Virus record (IMG/VR): IMGVR_UViG_3300020411_001720
Coordinates: 1-31,569 of that record
DNA: 31,569 nt
Reading direction: 5' to 3' (one strand)
Source: a virus
Made by a program: the position numbers and the translations under genes. Below are positions 23,167 through 29,664 of this stretch, piece after piece; within the stretch, counting starts at the first letter, position 1, and every line of letters starts with the position of its first letter. A model generated the notes under the pieces. That model was not told the DNA's origin, searched no databases, and was given only the letters and a program-made list of their open reading frames with translations.

Positions 23167-23946
23167 ATGGGACAATACGTTAAGTTTGAAGCATCTAAGA
23201 TTTTTAAGTCTTTAAATATATTGGAAGAATCACAGCTTAAATATTCTTCAGGTAAGGCTTTAAGAAAACTTGGATACTCTCTAAAATCATCTGTCATCCC
23301 AACTCAGATGAAAAGAAATTTTATTATTGGAGAACAAGCCGCGCCTTATACATTAAATAGTATTCGTTATGGAATTATTGATAACGATACTCTCGAAATA
23401 AGTGTTAATGAAGCTGAAGGAAAAGGTAATGCACCCGCTAAATATCTTTTCCCGCCTATGGTCGCTGGAGGTGCTGCATATACAACAAGATTTACTAAAG
23501 CTTTAAGAGCGCAAAAATATTTACCTGAGTCTGGTTTTGCTATCCCAAATAAAAATGGCATTGGTGTAGGTAAAAGAAAAGTTCCAGGTTGGTTTTATGC
23601 TCAAACACTTGCTGGACTCGCAAGTTCAGATAGAAGAATGGGTAGTTCTTCTCCTAGAAATTTATCTAAACGTGCTAATAGGAAAAAAACTTCCCAAATG
23701 GGACGGGTTATTAGTGTGCCGCTTGATCAGAGAGATATAAAAGCAAAAGGTATTTATAAAAATGAACAGCAGGGTGGTATCTATAGGGTTAAAGGAGATA
23801 ATGTGACTAAGTTATTTAACTACACTTATAAAGAGCCACAAGTTCCTCAGACTTATGATTATTACAGGCTTGTCACTGAAACAGCTCAACAAATTTTCCC
23901 TGATATTTGGCTTAAAGAAATCAGGGCAGCTATTGACTCGAAGTAG
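23167..23946 (+). CDS. Phage minor tail protein (gpZ-like)
   Basis: A 259-residue protein. Its layout matches the phage minor-tail gpZ-like family from memory: an ALRKLGYSLKSSVIPTQMKR helix, then APYTLNSIRYGI, then the conserved NAPAKYLFPPMVAGGAAYTT with RFTKALRAQKYLP. A basic linker and a C-terminal QIFPDIWLKEIRAAI follow. Such proteins are tail or neck components, so its place between replication genes is unexpected. It ends 4 nt before the AATACT-type region upstream of the ligase gene. Confidence 0.5.
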   Translation: MGQYVKFEASKIFKSLNILEESQLKYSSGKALRKLGYSLKSSVIPTQMKRNFIIGEQAAPYTLNSIRYGIIDNDTLEISVNEAEGKGNAPAKYLFPPMVAGGAAYTTRFTKALRAQKYLPESGFAIPNKNGIGVGKRKVPGWFYAQTLAGLASSDRRMGSSSPRNLSKRANRKKTSQMGRVISVPLDQRDIKAKGIYKNEQQGGIYRVKGDNVTKLFNYTYKEPQVPQTYDYYRLVTETAQQIFPDIWLKEIRAAIDSK

Positions 23947-23950
23947 TATT

Positions 23951-23967
23951 GGTACTATATTGGTATT
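23951..23967. promoter_or_regulatory. Palindromic operator, site A (degenerate)
   Basis: GGTACT-N5-GGTATT, a weak member of the AATACT-N5-AGTATT set. It lies 33 nt upstream of the ligase start, followed by TTTATCTTTT. Confidence 0.4.
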
Positions 23968-24000
23968 GGCTTAAAGCCCTATCATTTATCTTTTGATGCT

Positions 24001-24789
24001 ATGGACAGGATTCAAGAACTTGCAGGTCAGTATTTATTAAACAGCGAACTATATCGTGCTGGACTTTCAAGAATTACAGATCAGGAATTTAATCAACTAG
24101 AACAAGAGTTAAAATCATTAGCACCAGATCATCCTGTTTTTCAAAAGGTTGATGAAGGTTGTGTTCTAAAAGGTATTGGAACTGGTTCTTTTGATAATTG
24201 GTATAACAGACTCCCTGAAAATGAATCTTTAATGATTCAACCAAAGATTGACGGGATTGCGATAATGCTTAGATATGTTGATGGTGCTTTAGTCGCTGCT
24301 TTTAATCGGGTTGGCAAAGATAAAACTTATCACATGAGATTTATTCATAATATTCCTCAATTTATTGCGATGGAAGGAACAGTTCATATCAGAGGAGAAT
24401 TGTATGCACCTCGCGAGTCTCCTTCTACATCACAAAGACTTGCTGCGGGTCACATACGCAAAAAATCACCAGAATCATCTTCTGACGATATTCGTTTTTG
24501 TGCTTTTGAAATGGTTAATTTATGTAGTTTTGAAACTGAACAGATAATGGAATTAGCATCACTTGGTTTTGAAATTCCTAGTTTTTCTGTCGCAGATAAA
24601 AAGAAAGAAAATAGAGACTATATAAAAGAGTGTCATGAGCTTTGGCTAGATAGTCGTTTGTTTGGCGACTATCCCACCGATGGAATTGTGGTTAAAACAA
24701 ACAACAAGTCTTTGCAAAAATTGTATGATTTCAACAGCAAGACTCAACAAGGCTTAATTGCTCTTAAAGACTACTGGATGGAGGATTAA
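24001..24789 (+). CDS. NAD-dependent DNA ligase, adenylation part only
   Basis: A 262-residue protein covering the N-terminal NMN-binding (Ia) and adenylation domains of bacterial LigA-type ligases. Seen: the Ia pattern ELYRAGLSRITDQEFNQLEQ, the adenylation site KIDG with Lys82, RGE (131-133), DGIVVK (227-232) and a motif V-like ALKDYW (254-259). Normal LigA is about 670 residues; the OB, zinc-finger, HhH and BRCT domains are all missing. It should become adenylated but would need a partner to seal nicks, as known for the split ligase of phage T5. No partner is evident here. The leader TTTATCTTTTGATGCT precedes the start. Confidence 0.82.
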   Translation: MDRIQELAGQYLLNSELYRAGLSRITDQEFNQLEQELKSLAPDHPVFQKVDEGCVLKGIGTGSFDNWYNRLPENESLMIQPKIDGIAIMLRYVDGALVAAFNRVGKDKTYHMRFIHNIPQFIAMEGTVHIRGELYAPRESPSTSQRLAAGHIRKKSPESSSDDIRFCAFEMVNLCSFETEQIMELASLGFEIPSFSVADKKKENRDYIKECHELWLDSRLFGDYPTDGIVVKTNNKSLQKLYDFNSKTQQGLIALKDYWMED

Positions 24790-24801
24790 GAAAAGTTACA
24801 A

Positions 24802-24818
24802 AATACTTCTTTAGTATT
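24802..24818. promoter_or_regulatory. Palindromic operator, site B
   Basis: AATACT-N5-AGTATT, a perfect 6-bp-arm palindrome in the context TTACAAAATACT. It lies 50 nt before the protease gene start. GATATATT about 8 nt downstream could act as a -10 box. Confidence 0.7.
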
Positions 24819-24867
24819 AATCTTTGATATATTAAAAGAGTCCCAAAAGACCTATCTTTTATCTTTT

Positions 24868-25323
24868 ATGAAAAGTTCTCATCCAACTGGATTACATTAT
24901 TTTCGTCGAAATCCACATCCAAAAAAAGAAAATCATGGCGATTGTGGAGTACGAGCAATTTGTTTGGCTCTTGATTTCAATTACAATCGTGTTTGGTCTG
25001 CTGCAACAGATAGTAAAAGAAGAGAACAAGGCTATTACTACTATGATCAGTATGGAAATATGAAAGATAGAAAAGTTACTGCAACGTGGAGTCTTTCAAG
25101 AAAAGAGCTTGAAGGAACCCTTAGGTCATTACGAGTTTGGAATTGGAGTTATACAAAACTTCCTAAAGACACCAAATTTGTAAAAGGTAATTTCCCTGAC
25201 TATTGCATTGCGCATCTTAATCGTCATTGGGTAGCAATTAAAGACGGTGCAATTTGGGATACATGGGATTCCAGAGGAAAACGTCTTAAAGAAATAAAAG
25301 GTTATTTTTCTCCAGTTTCTTAA
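24868..25323 (+). CDS. Papain-like cysteine protease (C39-like fold)
   Basis: A 151-residue protein with a plausible papain-fold triad: Cys26 in HGDCGVRAICLAL, His120 in HLNRHWVAIKDG and an Asp at 131 or 134 in WDTWDS. The 'DCGVRAI' start of a helix followed much later by 'HW' and 'D' strands is the usual order for C39/papain-like peptidases. It may cleave a host or phage protein. The start is preceded directly by TATCTTTTATCTTTT, the best example of the shared leader, and by palindrome site B. Confidence 0.7.
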   Translation: MKSSHPTGLHYFRRNPHPKKENHGDCGVRAICLALDFNYNRVWSAATDSKRREQGYYYYDQYGNMKDRKVTATWSLSRKELEGTLRSLRVWNWSYTKLPKDTKFVKGNFPDYCIAHLNRHWVAIKDGAIWDTWDSRGKRLKEIKGYFSPVS

Positions 25324-25381
25324 ATCCTTCACCTGAGCAAGTGGATAAACTGCTCAACTTATTCTTTATCTTTTATTCGTG

Positions 25382-25816
25382 ATGAAAAAAGCAATTAAAA
25401 AAGAACTAATCTATCAAGATGAAAATCAAACTAAGTGGCTGTTAGATAACGGTCTAACTCAAGTTACTTATTCTAAAACAAAAGATAGTGAGCCTATTAC
25501 GATGACCTATGCCTCTTATTGGCATCCTTACGAACTAAGACATTACATGCGCGATTACGCTGCGTATAGTCCAATTAGTTATGTAAGGTTAGGGCAAAAA
25601 ATTAAGTCATTAGGTTTATGTATTGAAGGTGATGACAGTACATGGGATTTAAGAAGGTTATTAACTGCAATAGCTAATAATATATCCTTACATGCTAAAC
25701 CTTTTCTGGGTGATAATGACAAGCGAACAGTAAAGCAAATCTACGGTTCAAGAGAAGATCTTTTAGAAAGGTTGCTTTTTCACTTTAGGCATCAATTAGT
25801 AGATGAGGTGGCGTGA
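25382..25816 (+). CDS. Hypothetical protein
   Basis: A 144-residue alpha/beta protein. The ATG at 25382 is chosen over the overlapping GTG at 25379 because the leader TTTATCTTTTATTCGTG runs up to it. The N-terminus is Lys-rich; the centre has ASYWHPYELRHYMRDYAAYS and a helical C-terminus. Not recognised. It ends in an overlap with the next start (TGATG). Confidence 0.62.
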   Translation: MKKAIKKELIYQDENQTKWLLDNGLTQVTYSKTKDSEPITMTYASYWHPYELRHYMRDYAAYSPISYVRLGQKIKSLGLCIEGDDSTWDLRRLLTAIANNISLHAKPFLGDNDKRTVKQIYGSREDLLERLLFHFRHQLVDEVA

Positions 25817-26097
25817 TGAACTACTTAGTAATTGGTCGTAAAGGTGGAACTTATTGCGGCGATGAATCTTGGGAGGATTCTATTTCAAAAGTTTTTTCAA
25901 CTGATGTTGAATTAACTAAAGAAGAATTAATTGAAAAGTTTCATAAACATGTTGTTTTAAGTTTTTTTGAAGATGGTGCTGATGAAACATGGACTGATGA
26001 TGATTTTGAACAGGCTTATGAAGAGGAGAATGGGTGGAATTGTGTTGACACTATTTTTAAGTCAGAAAAACCTTTTGATTTAGAGGAGGTGGCGTGA
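25816..26097 (+). CDS. Small acidic hypothetical protein
   Basis: A 93-residue, strongly acidic protein (E/D-rich, with FEDGADETWTDDDFEQAYEE). Such acidity is typical of DNA mimics or inhibitors but is not proof. The ATG overlaps the previous stop and is served by GAGGTGG about 6 nt upstream, a Shine-Dalgarno site unlike the pyrimidine-rich leaders. Confidence 0.6.
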   Translation: MNYLVIGRKGGTYCGDESWEDSISKVFSTDVELTKEELIEKFHKHVVLSFFEDGADETWTDDDFEQAYEEENGWNCVDTIFKSEKPFDLEEVA

Positions 26098-26189
26098 TGT
26101 TTTTACAAACTAAATCTTACATTATTACCAAAGAAGGGAAACTTGTTTGGTTAAAAACTAAATCAAAAAAGAAGGAGGTCGAAAGATGA
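26097..26189 (+). CDS. 30-residue small protein
   Basis: Reads MFLQTKSYIITKEGKLVWLK, then TKSKKKEVER: a short basic peptide. It has a strong Shine-Dalgarno GAGGAGGT 6 nt upstream of an ATG that overlaps the preceding stop (ATGA). Its end overlaps the next start. The good ribosome site makes translation likely despite its size. Confidence 0.5.
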   Translation: MFLQTKSYIITKEGKLVWLKTKSKKKEVER

Positions 26190-26482
26190 CTCAGCTTGAT
26201 TTTTTACAAGAAGTTTATAAAGACTATTGCAATAAGCATGGTCTAAAGCATGTTTCTACATGTGAACAATCATGCTCAACACCTAAACAATGGCAATGGA
26301 TTCAAAACTTTAATGAACTCTGGGATTATGCTCAGAGTCAATCAGATAATCAATTTAAAAGTTGGTTAAATACTTGTCCTTTTGAATATGACATTATCTA
26401 CGATGGATCTAATGCTATTGAAGATAAAGTTGACTGGACGGGACAAGTAGATCTTGCAATTTACACTCAGAAAAAACAATGA
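26186..26482 (+). CDS. Hypothetical protein with three Cys
   Basis: A 98-residue protein rich in W and Q (CNKHGLKHVSTCEQSCSTPK, then WQWIQNFNELWDYAQSQSDN). A GGAGGT site 7 nt upstream is the clearest ribosome binding site in the window. It overlaps both neighbours by 4 nt. Not recognised. Confidence 0.6.
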   Translation: MTQLDFLQEVYKDYCNKHGLKHVSTCEQSCSTPKQWQWIQNFNELWDYAQSQSDNQFKSWLNTCPFEYDIIYDGSNAIEDKVDWTGQVDLAIYTQKKQ

Positions 26483-26706
26483 AACTTCAAGTTAATGTCA
26501 AAATTCCTGATGAGGAATTAGCAATGTTGAAAGCACTTGCAAAAGGTGAATTAGCAAGTGATTGTCCGACGTGTGGCAAACCGTGGGATTTATCTAACTT
26601 GGCAACAAAAGATCCTATTCCTTTTTCAAGACTTGCCTCTAAATTTTTAATCGAAAAGATTAGGGATGAATTTCATAAAGCTCAATTTAAGGGGGTTGAA
26701 TTATAA
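26479..26706 (+). CDS. Small protein with CPTCG zinc knuckle
   Basis: A 75-residue protein with a helical N-terminus and one CxxC pair (DCPTCGKPW, Cys29/32); a second pair is missing, so metal binding would need dimerisation or a partner. It lies immediately before the methyltransferase; the run AAGGGGGTTG near its end probably serves as ribosome site for that gene. Confidence 0.58.
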   Translation: MKLQVNVKIPDEELAMLKALAKGELASDCPTCGKPWDLSNLATKDPIPFSRLASKFLIEKIRDEFHKAQFKGVEL

Positions 26707-27548
26707 ATAATCAAATTCTTTATGGAGATTGTTTACACCTTTTAAAAACAGTCACGCAAGAATGTAGAACTTGCGTGACCTCTCCACCTTATTATGGTTT
26801 ACGGGATTATGGAGGTAAAAAAGATCAAATAGGTTTAGAAGAAACACCAGAAGAATATATAAATAAATTAGTTCAAGTGTTTGATTTAGTAAAAAATTGT
26901 TTAACTGATGATGGAACCTTATGGGTCAATATTGGCGATAGTTATTACAACTATAGAAGTGGATTAGGTCAATCACTTCCAAAACAATCTGTATCTAATA
27001 GTAATCAAGACTTGCCAACTAGAAATCCCAGAAGGGCAAATAAGTTAAAAGGTTTAAAAGAAAAGGATTTGATTGGCATACCGTGGATGTTGGCTTTTGC
27101 TTTAAGGTCTAATGGGTGGCATTTAAGGCAAGATATTATTTGGAATAAACCTAACCCTATGCCTGAAAGCGTTAAAGATAGATGCACTAAATCCCATGAG
27201 TATATGTTTCTTTTAAGTAAGTCAAAGAATTATTTTTTTGATAATGAAAAGATAAAAGAAAAAGCAGTTGGTCTTGAGGAAAGAAATAAGCGATCAATTT
27301 GGACGGTAAAAACTAAGCCTTATAAAGAAGCTCATTTTGCTGTTTTTCCTGAGAAATTAATAGAGCCTTGTATTCTATCTAGTACAAGAGAGAAGGATTA
27401 TGTTTTAGATCCTTTTTTGGGAAGTGGAACTACAGCTTCAGTCGCTAAAAAACTTGGGAGGGGATATATAGGAATTGAATTAAACGAGGACTATCAAAAA
27501 ATTGTTGAGAAGAGAGGAGACTTGGATCAACTGGATTTGTTTAGCTAG
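26703..27548 (+). CDS. Beta-class DNA methyltransferase (N4-C or N6-A)
   Basis: A 281-residue DNA amino-methyltransferase. Motif order is beta class: catalytic TSPPYYG (26-32) first, SAM-binding DPFLGSGT (about 236-243) near the C-terminus. The canonical N-terminus (NNQILYGDCLHLLKTV...CVTSPPYYG) is encoded from 26706, but no ATG, GTG or TTG precedes it: an in-frame stop is at 26697, leaving only ATT (26700) or ATA (26703). GGGGG lies 7 nt upstream. The GTG at 26775 is the first normal start but would give a protein beginning at VTSPPYY and losing the first strand. The product could protect phage DNA or mark it; no restriction enzyme is nearby. Confidence 0.85.
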   Translation: MNNQILYGDCLHLLKTVTQECRTCVTSPPYYGLRDYGGKKDQIGLEETPEEYINKLVQVFDLVKNCLTDDGTLWVNIGDSYYNYRSGLGQSLPKQSVSNSNQDLPTRNPRRANKLKGLKEKDLIGIPWMLAFALRSNGWHLRQDIIWNKPNPMPESVKDRCTKSHEYMFLLSKSKNYFFDNEKIKEKAVGLEERNKRSIWTVKTKPYKEAHFAVFPEKLIEPCILSSTREKDYVLDPFLGSGTTASVAKKLGRGYIGIELNEDYQKIVEKRGDLDQLDLFS

Positions 27549-27590
27549 GACTCAGAGACTTGGAGACTTGCTAAGGCGTGTACGCATACA
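27549..27590. repeat. 42-bp dispersed repeat R1, copy 1
   Basis: Begins GACTCAGAGACTTGGAGACT and ends TACGCATACA. It matches 28415-28456 at 36 of 42 positions; both copies lie just after a gene end and before an AT-rich stretch with the AATACT palindrome. A shorter relative, CAGAGACTTGCTAACATATA, is near 23121. Confidence 0.75.
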
Positions 27591-27698
27591 GAAAAATAGA
27601 GAGATAGATAAACAAGCATAGGATTAATTATTCTCTTTATTAGTTTGAAATTTTTTTCTAAATAATTTCCAATTATTTCTTATTAAGAAATATTACAA

Positions 27699-27715
27699 AA
27701 TACTAGCTTAGTATC
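27699..27715. promoter_or_regulatory. Palindromic operator, site C
   Basis: AATACT-N5-AGTATC, in the longer context TTATTAAGAAATATTACAAA upstream and TGTATTGTTA downstream that is shared with site D. It lies 40 nt before the start at 27755. Confidence 0.7.
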
Positions 27716-27754
27716 ATTTGGATGTATTGTTAGTTCAGTTATCTTTTATCTCTT

Positions 27755-27970
27755 ATGACTGATTACTATGTGATTCAAAAAATAGCTAATAAAGCTTATC
27801 TTTTTGAAGTTGTTGAGCGACGTATGGGTGAACTATCTACCGAGATAGCTGATAGATGCCATGAAATTATTAGTCAAGCAAGAATATTCCATAGGGGAGA
27901 ATTCTTCTTTATGGATAGAACTTCTTTATTAGCATCTAATATCTCTTATCTATTGGAGGAAGTTGAATGA
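27755..27970 (+). CDS. Small hypothetical protein
   Basis: A 71-residue soluble alpha/beta protein (MTDYYVIQKIANKAYLFEVV). The start is preceded by TTATCTTTTATCTCTT with no spacer, and by palindrome site C. It overlaps the next gene by 4 nt. Not recognised. Confidence 0.62.
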   Translation: MTDYYVIQKIANKAYLFEVVERRMGELSTEIADRCHEIISQARIFHRGEFFFMDRTSLLASNISYLLEEVE

Positions 27971-28329
27971 CTGTTTTTAATCTTACTGCTGATCTTGTTA
28001 CCGAGGATTCTTGTCGTAATGGCGACTGGGAAAAAGCAGGTTTTCTTGATGAGTCAGGCCAATTGACTAGCAAAAAAGATAACTACACTTTTTCCTTGAC
28101 AGAATTAAGGGATCTTTTAGGTCTTTATTGGGAGCGATCAAGCGATACGTGGATCACTGCTACTAAAGAAATGTGTAATGAATTCAATACTCCTAGTGGT
28201 CTATGGTCTTTTTTAGATGATGATTCTGTTGATTCTGATGTTTTATCTGGGCAAATATCAATACATAGACCTGAAAATATTACTGATGCAAGTTGGGATC
28301 GTGTTTTAAAGCTTTTCAAGGTTGCTTGA
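27967..28329 (+). CDS. Acidic hypothetical protein
   Basis: A 120-residue, strongly acidic protein with several W (WSFLDDDSVDSDVLSGQISI, ITDASWDRVLKLFK). It is coupled to the preceding gene by an ATGA overlap. A DNA-mimic or inhibitor role is possible but unproven. Confidence 0.62.
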   Translation: MTVFNLTADLVTEDSCRNGDWEKAGFLDESGQLTSKKDNYTFSLTELRDLLGLYWERSSDTWITATKEMCNEFNTPSGLWSFLDDDSVDSDVLSGQISIHRPENITDASWDRVLKLFKVA

Positions 28330-28330
28330 A

Positions 28331-28456
28331 GACTCGCTCATGCGTTTAGAGACTCGCTATCACGAAAAGACCCGCTAAGACCCGCTAAGACCCGCTATCA
28401 CTCAGAGACTCAGAGACTCAGAGACTCGGAGACTCGCTAGTGCGCGTACACATACA
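28331..28456. repeat. Tandem GAGACTC / AGACCCGCTA repeats plus R1 copy 2
   Basis: Directly after the stop at 28329, AAGACCCGCTA-type units occur three times in a row (about 28367-28398). AGAGACTC/GGAGACTC 8-bp units follow four times (about 28404-28434). The right part (28415-28456) is the second copy of R1. The sequence is noncoding and forms the left edge of the 498-bp gene-free region 28330-28827. Confidence 0.75.
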
Positions 28457-28465
28457 AGGACTATG

Positions 28466-28540
28466 TGACGCGCATTTTTTGTGATTTTATTTTTTCTTCT
28501 GAGAAAAATTTTTTTCGTTTTTAAATTTTTTAATTTCCGA
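28466..28540. other. AT-rich tract next to iterons (unwinding-element-like)
   Basis: About 75 bp of near-continuous A/T with runs of 6-7 T and A, between repeat R1 and the 26-bp repeats. An AT-rich tract beside direct repeats is the usual plan of iteron-type replication origins. Confidence 0.5.
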
Positions 28541-28748
28541 TGTCGAATGGGGGTAGACGTATTGAATGTCAATGTCGAGTAGGAGTTGTCGTTTTTATTG
28601 TCGAGTAGTAGTTGACGTATTGATCGACGAGTAGGCGTTGTCGTATTTGTTATCGAGTAGGGGTTGACGTATTGATTATCGAGTAGGGGTTGTCGTATTG
28701 ATTAACGAGTAGACGTTGACGTTTTTAAAAGTAGTTGACGTATTTGAT
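28541..28748. repeat. 26-bp iteron-like direct repeats, alternating A/T variants
   Basis: Copies of TCGAGTAGGNGTTG(A/T)CGTATTGA-like sequence recur; CGAG cores at 28602, 28628, 28654, 28680 and 28706 are exactly 26 bp apart, with earlier copies at about 28543 and 28575 and a shortened last copy at 28731-28744. The base in GTTG-N-CG alternates: A, T, A, T, A, T, A, then A in the shortened copy. There are no unique spacers, so it is not a CRISPR array. An origin with iterons or a multi-site operator for the gene at 28828 is likely. Confidence 0.85.
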
Positions 28749-28769
28749 GATTATTAAGTAATATAACAA

Positions 28770-28786
28770 AATACTGTTTTAGTATT
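28770..28786. promoter_or_regulatory. Palindromic operator, site D
   Basis: AATACT-N5-AGTATT, in the same extended context as site C (TTATTAAGTAATATAACAAA before, TGTATTGTTT after). It lies 41 nt before the start at 28828. Confidence 0.7.
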
Positions 28787-28827
28787 TTTTCCTGTATTGT
28801 TTTATATGTAGTTTTTACTTTTTTATC

Positions 28828-29397
28828 ATGTCGGCTTATTTAACATCGAAAAAAGATCTTTCAACTATTGCTTATATATGGGCGCGTATTTTCGCGGATT
28901 CAAAAAAAGCAAGTTTTGAAACAGTTGTTTCAAATAAAGATCACGCCGCGCGCTATTTAGAGTTCAATCTTGATATTGAGAGTATTTTATTTGAATTCTT
29001 AATAGACGCTAATCTCGACAGTTTGCGCGCTAGATATTCAGACTGTCGCGAATTATCACGCGGCAAGCTTATTGATTCATGGACAAGTGAGACTATGGAA
29101 TATCAAGACCCTAAGCTCGAAAAAATAAGTAATAAAGATATTGAAAATATTATTGGATCTTATACATATCAATCATGCGAGCATGAAGGCTTTAAAACTT
29201 CTTATGGCTTTAGAATTTGCAAAATGATAATTGATAAGATTAATGAGATATTGCCTAAAGAGTTTCAAGATGAAAAAGAAGGTTATGCGCTGACTGCTGC
29301 GCGCGTATATAAAGACGACACACAGGACGACACACAGGACGACGCGCAGGACGACGACGACGACGCGCAGGAAGTAGATACTAGTGTCTTTATGTAA
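28828..29397 (+). CDS. Hypothetical protein with acidic repeat tail
   Basis: A 189-residue protein: a mostly helical body (residues 1-155) and a D/Q-rich C-terminal tail built from tandem DDTQ/DDAQ units (29314-29370) encoded by 12-bp repeats. It follows the iteron region and palindrome D, so it could be a replication or copy-control protein, but no Rep motif is recognised. Its DNA has many GCGC/CGCG words, unlike the genes to its left. The start follows TTTTTTATC. Confidence 0.6.
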   Translation: MSAYLTSKKDLSTIAYIWARIFADSKKASFETVVSNKDHAARYLEFNLDIESILFEFLIDANLDSLRARYSDCRELSRGKLIDSWTSETMEYQDPKLEKISNKDIENIIGSYTYQSCEHEGFKTSYGFRICKMIIDKINEILPKEFQDEKEGYALTAARVYKDDTQDDTQDDAQDDDDDAQEVDTSVFM

Positions 29398-29405
29398 AGT
29401 ATTGT

Positions 29406-29432
29406 TACAGAGTACTTATCTAGTACTCTGTA
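29406..29432. promoter_or_regulatory. Palindromic operator, site E (11-bp arms)
   Basis: TACAGAGTACT-N5-AGTACTCTGTA is a perfect inverted repeat with 11-bp arms, a longer version of the AATACT palindromes with the same 5-bp spacer. TATATTAAAT downstream may be a -10 region. No T-run follows, so it is an operator rather than a terminator. Confidence 0.65.
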
Positions 29433-29490
29433 CATGTATATTAAATACATGAAATTCATTTTTCATTTTGTTCTTTATCTTTTATCTCGA

Positions 29491-29622
29491 ATGACTAAGA
29501 AAACAACTTTTCAAAAGTGGTTACAGGATAACCCCTTAGTGTTGGAAGTTTACGGGGATCTACCTCTTAGCTATCTTCAATATTTATTCATTCAGAGTAA
29601 CCCTAAAGGCATTATTGATTAA
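29491..29622 (+). CDS. 43-residue hypothetical protein
   Basis: Reads MTKKTTFQKWLQDNPLVLEV, then YGDLPLSYLQYLFIQSN. The ATG at 29491 is chosen because TTTATCTTTTATCTCGA ends right before it; a longer frame from 29434 would translate that leader. Small helical protein, function unknown. Confidence 0.58.
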   Translation: MTKKTTFQKWLQDNPLVLEVYGDLPLSYLQYLFIQSNPKGIID

Positions 29623-29664
29623 TTTATTTCCTTTTATTCCATCAACCTTTATCTTTTATTTAAA

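Noticed and set aside
28541-28748. CRISPR array
   Set aside because: The 26-bp units are contiguous with no unique spacers, and no cas gene is present.
29434-29490. Extension of the 43-residue gene to 29434
   Set aside because: The added residues translate the TTTATCTTTTATC leader itself; the ATG at 29491 directly follows that leader.
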